Positions 55,140 through 64,000 of a DNA stretch of 64,000 nucleotides are shown one piece after another; the first letter of the stretch is position 1; every line of letters begins with the position of its first letter. Under the pieces are notes generated by a model. The model saw nothing but the letters and a program-made list of their open reading frames with translations. It was not told the origin of the DNA and searched no databases. Origin of the DNA: Branchiostoma floridae (Eukaryota; Chordata; Leptocardii; Amphioxiformes; Branchiostomatidae); contig NC_049997.1 in assembly GCF_000003815.2 (NCBI RefSeq), positions 7,914,784 through 7,978,783 of the forward strand, read 5' to 3'. The translations under genes and the position numbers were made by a program.

Positions 55140-55375
55140 CTGCCGGTCTCCAGTTACACTATCTTCAACCTCACATCCTGTCACATCACAATATCTTAAT
55201 AACTACGGACACGTACCAAAACAAACATAACCCACAGGACGTAAACAATACCTTCATTTGCAAATTTTACGGAGGTAATGTCGAAAAAAGCTGCATCTAT
55301 TTCATGATAACAGACACACACGAAAACCCACAAGTCGAAAACAATACCTTCATTTGTGAATTCCACGGAGGTAAA
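55140..55375 (+). repeat. Dispersed repeat tail, duplicated
   Basis: 'aataccttcatttgcaaatt' then 'cggaggtaa' at 55249-55277, and 'aataccttcatttgtgaatt' then 'cggaggtaa' at 55345-55373. The tail matches the ends of the 24270 and 28590 copies. Confidence 0.5.
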
Positions 55376-56828
55376 AAAAATAAGACGTCGAAATGAAAGC
55401 TGCGCCTACTTCACGATGAACCCTGGCTTTTCCAACAACCTTTTAACTGTTTTTGTCATCACAAACCGGGTAAAGAACTCACCTGTCATGCACACGACAT
55501 CTTCAGTGTCAAAGGCACATGCGAAGGAATTCCTTCCAGACCTTAAGACGTAAGAGTTAAGAGGGTCTCCTTAAAGCTTACTCAAAGATCCTCCAGGAGG
55601 CCGAGAGTTCGACATTTGAAACTCGGAGCAGATTTCAGGGGTCAGGCATCGCAAGCATAAGTCTTTTAATAAGAAACATCACGGAGAGATCATAGAAGAT
55701 GACAGGCGGTGATTTTAAAAGCACGTGAGGGGCGTGATGATTGACAGGAAGAGTAAGGCGCAGTTTTAAACGTATAGGAGTCGTTCTGTTGCGTTCTAAT
55801 ATGCGTTCCATAGCGTTCTGTTGCGTTGGAACTTGCATTTGAAACATTAGCATTAGGAACAGTCTAGTTTTGTGACACGTATCACATACTGTACGACAAG
55901 GTGATACCCATGGGCCAGGTACTATTCAGGCTAAAGCTATGAAATATTGCAATAACGTGCTTAACTGCATACAGTGTAGACGTTTTGGTCTCTATTTTCT
56001 GCATCTTTAAGTTAAAAGCTTGTGTGTTTGGCCTTTAAAAGTGGTCGTCCTTGTCTGTCGGTAGATTTCGTAGGAATATTTGTTGTGTTTAGAATGCGTT
56101 ATGTAATACGTAGATATAGAAAATAAGACGACGTTCCACCTTTTCTGCTTACCTGGACACGTCATCTTGCGGTTTTGTCACGAATTGCATCATGATCTAT
56201 ACCACACAGTCTTTGCGAAGCAAGTTTTATATTTTACCCGTTTTTTCTTCTCGAGAACTTTCTCTACATAGTCCCAAAAAAACACATCCCGCACTTCTAA
56301 ATTTTAGACCAATCTCTCACTGTGGTAACGCAGAACAATTTAGCATGACAATGTCTTTAAATTCATCTTCAAGAGAAAACCCTCAGTATATGAGAAGAGG
56401 CAATTTGACATAAATGCATTCTGTGGATTTGGACATATTCTTTCAGAAGACGTGGTTTCAAAATCCGTGCGCTGGTTATATTAAGATATACAAGATCAAA
56501 GGTACGAACATAAAACTGACCGAAATGTGTTGCACAATATGAGAGGGGTCGCTGACCTTGAGTGGCCAGACGTTTGCCCCACTTCGATAAACTGCCCTCC
56601 CGTCATGCCCTGCGCCATGCCCTATCTGCTGTGCAAACACGGCGGAAGTCAAACATCATTATAAACCCATTATACAAGACCCCCCTCAACGAGCAAATAA
56701 ACAAGTAGTCCCCATTTGTCATTGGATGTAGGTAATAATAAGCCTTGATTACAAATCAATTCAATTTTTGAACACCTTTAGCAGGTGTCTAATAGTATCA
56801 CAATGAGCGTTTTTTCCTTGTTGCCAGT
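55376..56828. other. Intergenic, no supported gene
   Basis: Includes a small repeated phrase 'gcgttctgttgcgtt' near 55785-55825. No gene. Confidence 0.3.
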
Positions 56829-57310
56829 CACTACTTGCATAATCGTCGTTGTATTCATAATTTCGTAATACATATGCAAAGTTGCAATTTTGCTGTAAAA
56901 ATGTACTTAAACGTTATCTCGGGTCACTGACCTTGTACTTAGTGTTGTACTTAGAACTCGATGCGCTACTTAGGCTGACCATTGGCTACTTGTATAATCG
57001 TCGTTTTGTTCATATTTTTCAAAAGACATATGCAAAGTTGCAAACTTGCCGTTAAAATGTATTTAAACGTTATATCAGGTCATTGACCGCTTTGAAGACT
57101 TGAAGAAGTGTTGTACTTAGGATTTAATGCGCTACTTGTGCTGACCACTCACTACTTGTATAATCGTCGCTTTATTCATTATTTTTCAAAAGTCATATGC
57201 AAAGTTGCAAACTTCCCGTTAAATATTGGGTCACTGGCCTATGAAGTTTTATTCAGTTTTAAAGATTTGAAGAAGTGTTGTACTTAGTGTGCTACTTAGA
57301 CTGGCTATTA
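56829..57310 (+). repeat. Tandem repeat, 3 diverged units of about 160 bp
   Basis: 'tacttgtataatcgtcg' (or 'tacttgcataatcgtcg') starts units at 56829, 56994 and 57150. Each then has 'catatgcaaagttgcaa', 'gttaaa' and 'gtgttgtacttag'. Spacing is 165 then 156. Confidence 0.85.
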
Positions 57311-57315
57311 TTTGC

Positions 57316-57764
57316 GATCGATAGCCACTGTACGATTTCATTTTCTGGAATGTAGATACTTAACGTTATATATATTGTATAATCTTGACTACTTGTGCAT
57401 TACACATAATGAAAGTGCAAAAGAACAGTAAGTTCAGTTCAGTACATCTTCAGGGGTATCTTCTCTGGATAGCTTTAAAGAACGCTTGCAGATAGATGTG
57501 CTAAAGTTAGGTGTGACAGGTTGTTCGGTGTAATATAACCAGCTGCTGCCACGCCGCGTGCCTGCGAAGCTGGTGTGTTACGCCGAACGGCGGTTATACT
57601 GGCTATATAGATACAGATACAGATCGTTAGCCACTGTACGATTTCATTTTCTAGAATGTAGATGCTTAACGTTATATATATATATATATATATATTGTAT
57701 AATCTTGACTACTTGTGCATTACACAACGAAAGTGCAAAAGAACAGTAAGTTCAGTTCAGTACA
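57316..57764 (+). repeat. Long direct repeat (131 and 143 bp) flanking a LINE tail
   Basis: 57316-57446 and 57622-57764 both run from 'gatcg', 'agccactgtacgatttcatt' through 'taatcttgactacttgtgca' to 'agttcagttcagtaca'. The main difference is a TA tract, short in the left copy and about 11 units in the right. Confidence 0.9.
57447..57621 (+). mobile_element. CR1-like LINE 3' end with ORF C-terminus, copy 3
   Basis: Opens in frame as 'SSLDSFKERLQIDVLKLG' and stops (taa) shortly after, which is the usual end of a LINE RT protein. The 3' UTR 'aaccagctgctgccacgccg', 'gtgttacgccgaacggcggt' and a short ATACAG run follow. 5'-truncated; inserted between the two long direct repeats. Confidence 0.75.
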
Positions 57765-58099
57765 GTCATCCATCTGGTGCTGAAAGAGCGAGAGAACATG
57801 TGCTTTAAATGTTTTGATAAATGGTACAACGCGAGCGATAGTGGACGTCTTTGGTGACCTACATATGTGACACAAGAACCCTTAAGATTTGAAGGACATG
57901 TAAGTCAAACATTTCAGATTACGCCACAGCTTTTGTTCGCAAGACTGGGAGCTCGAGCAAACCAAAGACGTTATATAACGTCCTGGAGCAAAAAGACAAC
58001 AACATAGATACGAAAACAGAAATGCAACCAGCAAAATACATGTACGAATCTTGTTCAACACAACACACGAATGTAGATGCCATCAAATACAATCGACCA

Positions 58100-58303
58100 G
58101 TTTGGGCCGTATTTGATAATCGCCGAAAGGCCACCAAATTTAAAAATTGCGAAAGTGTCAAGCTTATCTTTTCCTTGAAAATTTACACCATCATATCGAA
58201 CGGGGCGGGAAAATCGGCCGATCTCTAAAATGGTCGCGCAATGGTCATTCAGCGTTCGCAGACTCGTCGGCCGATTGATTTTCCTGCTTTGTGACAGAAG
58301 TAT
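58100..58303. mobile_element. Possible MITE family C, copy 3
   Basis: On the minus strand the right end reads 'atacttctgtcacaaagcag' then 'gaaaatcaatcggccgacga' and 'tctgcg', close to the left arm of 37104-37345. The other end is not clear. Confidence 0.4.
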
Positions 58304-59482
58304 CAATAGTAAACACTCTTTAACTTTGCTCTGGCCACTGTACTGAAGTTTGTTTTTGTGTCACGATTACGCGATTATCCCTGATAAACATCCTGTAGGT
58401 TGGATTAGATCACCCTGATCCCTTAACCCCGAATTAAACTGTTTTTATAAGGAACCAAACCAGCATTTCCAAGTACCTTGTAGGATAGAATACCTTCCAC
58501 TGTGTTTGGAGAATCTTGATCAATACATGAATAAAAAGACATTATGTTGCACTTGAAATAGTGCATTAAGTGATCACTTTCTGTAAGTTTTTCTCTTTTA
58601 ATATAAATGTGCTAAAAATGCTAAAAAAATGTCCACTTGATTATCCTTCTTTAGAAATGTTTTCTTCACGTACCGGATATTAGTAGTATTGAAACTTTCT
58701 TAAGTATAATAATTCCTTTGTAAGCGTCAAACACAGACGCTAGTTTGAAGAACTGCTTCACGTAAGGAGGCGGAAACATTGTCTGAGGATGTTATTCTAA
58801 AACTTAGGTAGCTTACCGGATGAACCCGCCGAAGATCCTTTCGCTTGTTATGTTTTGTAAGAATAGGTACTTGTTGAAAACAAGAATATCTTTTATACTA
58901 GTTGGCTTCCCAGTAATTCTATTTGTTGGTTGTTCAGTTTGCTGGTTGTCTGGCTAGCTGGTTCTAGTTTTAATGAAATGTATTTTGAATTTTGCTGCCC
59001 GTTTCTGCCTCCATAACAGTAGTTTGTAACAGAAGATGACAGCTAGACACTAGTATATAATGCTTAATAAATCACTGGTGCCTTATGTCAGGGATAAGTA
59101 GATTTATCTATGCATTGTATGTATATATGTGTGTTTCTTATGTAACGTTATATAACAACGCCATTCGAAGGCTTCCATCATGTGTACAACGGCTTGCTAT
59201 GTTGAAAAAAGTGCCTCCTATAACATCTGCTTGGAGATATTAGAACCACCAATGAGTTCCACCTTGACAAAACATGTACAAGAACAAATATTTTGGTAAA
59301 TTGTTCTCTAAATTTGACAAATTTCTTCCATTTTCCAGCAACTCGAGGAGTCTGGTAGAAAGTATGGTAGGACAGGAAGTTATCATAATTTTCAAGCAGA
59401 TGTAAGACTCCGATTCTTGCAACATCGCTATACTTTTCTTGTATTGTATGCTTAACAATTCACATAAGCCGGCGTAAGACAA
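58304..59482. other. Intergenic, no supported gene
   Basis: Nothing recognised. Confidence 0.3.
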
Positions 59483-59658
59483 TAGCCTGGGTATCGTCCG
59501 GGCAGTATTTTGTTCTTATATTCGCTTCTGCCAGTAGGAATAGCACCGAAGCGACTGTATATAACGTTAGTGTATAATAAAAGACGGGACAAGAAGCGAT
59601 TGTGTATAGAGCATTTTAAACGTCGGAGCGAACTACAATCAGGATGATACCGAGCCTA
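59483..59658. mobile_element. MITE family H-like (176 bp)
   Basis: 'tagcctgggtatcgtccggg' is mirrored by 'caggatgataccgagccta'. Inner pairs 'attcgcttc' and 'gaagcgat' also oppose each other. The terminal word tagcctgggta is shared in inverted form with 51487-51597. Confidence 0.6.
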
Positions 59659-61333
59659 GTAAGACACAGAAAGAGCCAAATCCTTACATCTGCTTGGAAA
59701 TTGGAATCTGGTAGAAGTTACTTCTGAGTCAGTGAGTTAGAGGATGATTCAGACTGTTTAGATTCATTGTAAGAGCAAGTAGGTCATTACGCATGGCGGC
59801 GTGAATGTACATAAACATGTGGTGGTCTTCAGTTCTGTTCTTCTGTATGGGAATTTCTCGACAATATCGATTACGTCTTGCAAAGAATAAAGAGCCATTC
59901 CTGATCATTTCTGGGAACGCAGCGTTGGTCGTTTTTAAAACAATGAAACAAAAATTCTAAAGATTTAAAATGCTTATATGACGCATTTTTAGAAAATGGT
60001 ATAAAATTGATATTGATATATCACGTATATACTAATATTACGTCATTATAGATTCATGCACAGAAGCTAATTCCAATTATCAAGGCAAATACAGGCTTAT
60101 TGATTGAGATAGTCTATGTGAGATATGTGTCTGCTTGAGTTTTAAATACTACTGTCTAATGCTAAAGAAGTTGGGTTTGTCTTCTGATTTAGAAGCAATG
60201 GACGACGGTTTCTTTCTAAAAAGGCCCACTGCTCCGCTGAGCCGAAAGCTACAAAGGTACAATTTTGTATTTCTATAGTTCTAAGTCTGGTTGGAGATCA
60301 GTATACAACATAAATAGATTGACCATACTAGCCTAGTCCACGGCCTTGGCCGACAATGTTGAAAATCGGAAGCTGGAAATGTCAACTCAAACATGTCAGC
60401 AAACTCCGAGTGTTATCAGTGGTGACATTTAGAAGACCTAGACTAGTTTAGTTCCAGGCGACGTCCGAACTTCACACAAGTAAAGAACTTCCGAATCGTC
60501 GTGCTGAATGCAGCTTGCCAGTTCCTGTTTGGATGAGTTTCAAAATAGTCTAAAGTAACTGTTGTTCGTTGAATTAAATGAAGCATTTTGCGTCTTTTTT
60601 TTTAATCCTTAGAAGGTAGAAGGATTTTAGTAATTGTTGTTTAAGAAGAATGTCAGTAGAGAAAGTATCAGTTTCAAATCGGTTTAAGGTAACTGATGTT
60701 TATCTCCATGAATGTTTATTTTCTCTTTAGTGAAATAAAGACGTTTTAGTGATGTTCTTGCCGTTGGTTTAAGTGAATGTCGTTAGAGAATGTGACCACG
60801 AACTGACGTTAAATTGATGACAATCTAATCTCCAAGAAGTTTTCAAGTCTGCCTTGTTTTTCTATCTTTTTTTGTGGCCGATATGTTATGTACGTCTTTC
60901 TTTTATCATGGCGAACTTGGGGGCATCTTTCTCGTGTGAAATTGACTACGCGACGTATCTGCTTGGAGCGTACTATCAAGTGCTAACGTTAACTAGCCCC
61001 ACTGTTGAAGCAACAGACAGTTCTCCGGTGCGATGTGTTTGTTCTGCCTAATGCCTGCCGCGTTAAGCCGACACCCAGAGTTGACAAAACACGACAGTCA
61101 CTGCGCCAGACAAACGAGCTACGAAAACACGGTGACGTATATGAACTTGAGATGACGTTGTGTAAAAACGCGTACCTGTGTGTAAGAGGACAACACAATG
61201 GTTACTTTGTTAGGTGTCGTTTGTTTTCCCAACTTGGCAAGCGGACAAGTGCTGTCAGGGAAGGAGGAAGAGCTTAAAAGGACAGCAAACACGACTGAAT
61301 GTCAATGTTAACGTTTAAGGTGAGGTAAGAAGG
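59659..61333. other. Intergenic, no supported gene
   Basis: A plus-strand ORF at 61005-61277 (90 codons) has no recognised domain. A possible small first exon at 60198-60256 is discussed under findings. Confidence 0.3.
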
Positions 61334-61548
61334 NNNNNNNNNNNNNNNNNNNNNNNNNNNNNNNNNNNNNNNNNNNNNNNNNNNNNNNNNNNNNNNNNNN
61401 NNNNNNNNNNNNNNNNNNNNNNNNNNNNNNNNNNNNNNNNNNNNNNNNNNNNNNNNNNNNNNNNNNNNNNNNNNNNNNNNNNNNNNNNNNNNNNNNNNNN
61501 NNNNNNNNNNNNNNNNNNNNNNNNNNNNNNNNNNNNNNNNNNNNNNNN
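61334..61548. other. Assembly gap (215 N)
   Basis: Run of N. Confidence 1.
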
Positions 61549-61574
61549 CAAATTCATCGAAATTGGATATTGAA

Positions 61575-61685
61575 AAGGACAGAAAAGGAACGAAAAGGAA
61601 CGAAAAGGAACGAAAAGGAACGAAAAGGAACGAAAAGGAACGAAAAGGAACGAAAAGGAACGAAAAGGAGTGAAAAGGAACGGAG
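61575..61685. repeat. Decamer array (ggaacgaaaa)n
   Basis: About 10 near-perfect copies of 'ggaacgaaaa', ending 'ggaacggagtatgaagcaaa'. The following 'taaataaaatcaatg' and 'catatgaaacg' are shared with the palindrome at 62828-63141. Confidence 0.9.
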
Positions 61686-61689
61686 TATG

Positions 61690-62827
61690 AAGCAAACTTA
61701 AATAAAATCAATGAGAATATAAGGAATCGGTACTGCGGGCGTTAGAAGCATATGAAACGTGTTTTATTTTACCGAGAATTTGACAATATCAAATTTTTAC
61801 AGCGCTGTTTCAGGCTGTTGTTTTTGTGTGGCTAAATTATTCTTTGAAGATCTGCGAAATACAAAGAAACGGAACTGAGATAAGAAAGTAAGGACTAAAA
61901 TTCAGTGGGTGGTAGATAAATATCGATTATTATACATTTTCAGGATGAGGCAAGATTGTAACGTTGTTGTTGTATTTGGGTGGCTTTTATTCTCCCTAGA
62001 AGGCAGCCCCGCATGCAAATGACCCGCGAAATCCGGTCAGGAAAGATATGCTAATAAACTGCTGCTCCACGAGCATGACAGCTCCTTTCAACAGGGCCAA
62101 CAACATGGTTTTCTGGAGACTGGAGACATATCTTCTCGCTCGTTCACAACGAAAGAAAAGCTGTGAAAGGATAGACATATATACATTGTACCAAAGAGAT
62201 TTCATCAAGTTGTACCATGAGTATTCATCATTTTGGCGGGAAGAAAGGTGCCAACGTGAGGAATTTGTGCAAAGGATATTGGGAAATACAATTTCTGTCA
62301 ACAATTTTCCGTCATATTCAATACAAATAAATTTCTGCCTTTTGCGACCGACATCAGGCCCTCGCTGATGACAAAAAAAATCCCAATGCCGGGTTTAGAT
62401 GTCCTGGTTGCAAAACAAATTTAAGGCGTTGTATTAATATTAATGAAAGTGTGAAAAAAAAAGGAAGGAAAAATAATTCCCAACATGCTGGGCTCGAACT
62501 TCCGATCGTCGACTTCCCTGGGTTCGAACATGCGACCTATATTTCTCTAAGGTCAAGTTCTTACAAATTGTGCAATACATATACTTGTAACTTTGCTAGC
62601 ATTGCATTTTTTAAACAACTATATCCACATAGCATGGCTTTTTATGATAAAATATGCGCAATCGTTCTCGACATAATCCATTTCTTCTTGTGAAATTTTA
62701 TAATATAAATGTAATATGGATATTCTAAGGAATGTTATAACCACATTAACAAGTAGATGAGCATAGATATGCATAGATAGGTCTCATCAATATCCATTCC
62801 TCCATTGAACCATTGGGGCTATAGGAA
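61690..62827. other. Spacer between the decamer array and the palindrome
   Basis: No supported gene. The plus ORF at 62048-62368 has no recognised domain. 'gggctcgaacttccgatcg' near 62490 is a repeat fragment. Confidence 0.3.
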
Positions 62828-63141
62828 TTTCGTGGAGCAAGCCGCAAAATGCCAAAGTAAAGCCCGTTTCATATGCATTTGCCGATCACAGTTTACCGTT
62901 GCCTTACATTACCATTGATTTTATTTCAAGTTGCTTCATACTTCGTTCCTATCCGATCTTTTCGTTCCTTTTCGCAAGTTAGGTAGTGAAAGTGCGAAAA
63001 GGAACGAAAAGATCGGATAGGAACGAAGTATGAAGCAACTTGAAATAAAATCAATGGTAATGTAAGGCAACGGTAAACTGTGATCGGCAAATGCATATGA
63101 AACGGGCTTTACTTTGGCATTTTGCGGCTTGCTCCACGAAA
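62828..63141. repeat. Perfect palindrome, arms at least 149 bp, 16-bp spacer
   Basis: Arms 62828-62976 and 62993-63141 are exact reverse complements as far as I can read. The inner ends carry 'ttcgttccttttcg', i.e. the decamer of the 61575 array. The right arm runs straight into the assembly gap, so the true length is unknown. Confidence 0.9.
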
Positions 63142-63416
63142 NNNNNNNNNNNNNNNNNNNNNNNNNNNNNNNNNNNNNNNNNNNNNNNNNNNNNNNNNNN
63201 NNNNNNNNNNNNNNNNNNNNNNNNNNNNNNNNNNNNNNNNNNNNNNNNNNNNNNNNNNNNNNNNNNNNNNNNNNNNNNNNNNNNNNNNNNNNNNNNNNNN
63301 NNNNNNNNNNNNNNNNNNNNNNNNNNNNNNNNNNNNNNNNNNNNNNNNNNNNNNNNNNNNNNNNNNNNNNNNNNNNNNNNNNNNNNNNNNNNNNNNNNNN
63401 NNNNNNNNNNNNNNNN
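63142..63416. other. Assembly gap (275 N)
   Basis: Run of N. Confidence 1.
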
Positions 63417-64000
63417 GGTAAAGAACATGCTTGAAATGACGCATACTACAGTGTTAGATCACGGGTCCTTATTGTTAGTCGTAAGGAAATAACGTCATAG
63501 TTTGACATTTAAGAAAAAAATCAATGCCTTTCCAGACTCTATAGACAAACGTCGAAGGAAGTGGTATTGCGATTGTACTTGTGTAAAAAAAGACTTTGAC
63601 TTAGAAACTTTGAGCGTCTGACTGTTCATGCTGTCAATAAAGACAGCATACATGGTCTGTACATACATACACTCATAGTCATAGTCTTATCGAGTTGTCA
63701 GTTTTAACATTAACAAAGTTCCACTTCCGTGAATGATCATTATAGTTAGTTCCCTATCACTTAGTCCAGTATCTTATCTAATAAAGTTCTTTAGTGTAAG
63801 ATATGGACGGCCTTTTCTCCTTTTTGCTTCTGGGAACCAAAGGAGCAGTTTACCGGCCGATTCGCCATGTCGAGTAACATGGTCTGTATTTCCATGTATT
63901 CAAAGTAATTTGAGTCTGCAGAATGCGATTCCTTGTATATTTCAAGGTATAAGAAGGAAGTCTCTTTCCACAGATTATTTCTGTGGGAGAAAAAGAATAC
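63417..64000. other. Intergenic, no supported gene
   Basis: Nothing recognised. Confidence 0.3.

Noticed and set aside
61274-63492. ORFs running through N
   Set aside because: Created by reading unknown bases as open.

Overview
This is eukaryotic, intron-containing animal DNA. The gene families (a glycosyltransferase fused to a TRADD-N-like domain, a death-effector-domain plus TPR protein, a RERG-like Ras GTPase) and the style of the repeats (many short foldback elements, DIRS-like and CR1-like retroelement debris, recurrent words such as acatgtac and taacgtta) best fit a cephalochordate (amphioxus, Branchiostoma). That assignment is inference from pattern, not from a search.

Layout. 1-1.2 kb is dispersed repeat. 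1.2-6.0 kb (minus strand) is a five-exon gene whose splice phases all agree: a GT4-type glycosyltransferase, two short linker exons and a C-terminal TRADD-N-like exon (predicted 649 aa). 6.0-11.8 kb is intergenic: a foldback MITE, CA/GT arrays, a decayed DIRS-like retroelement (gag and partial reverse transcriptase), and two paralogous copies of a noncoding segment. 11.8-16.1 kb (minus strand) is a three-exon gene encoding an N-terminal death effector domain, a low-complexity linker and a long TPR array (about 854 aa once one base-level frameshift is allowed for). 16.1-20.4 kb holds repeats and a terminal-inverted-repeat element. 20.6-26.8 kb (minus strand) is a four-exon RERG/RasL-type small GTPase of 245 aa with all G motifs and no CAAX box; its introns hold nested MITEs, a tRNA-derived SINE and a 174-base TA array.

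27-64 kb has no gene I can support. It is filled with foldback elements of several families, four local tandem duplications, three CR1-like LINE 3' tails, simple repeats, two assembly gaps, and a perfect 149-base-arm palindrome abutting the second gap.

How the genes may work together: the two left-hand genes lie on the same strand, about 6 kb apart, and each joins a death-fold or TRADD-type adaptor module to another module (glycosyltransferase or TPR array). Such architectures are typical of expanded innate-immunity/apoptosis repertoires in invertebrate deuterostomes. A functional link between these two genes is a hypothesis. The GTPase appears unrelated to them.
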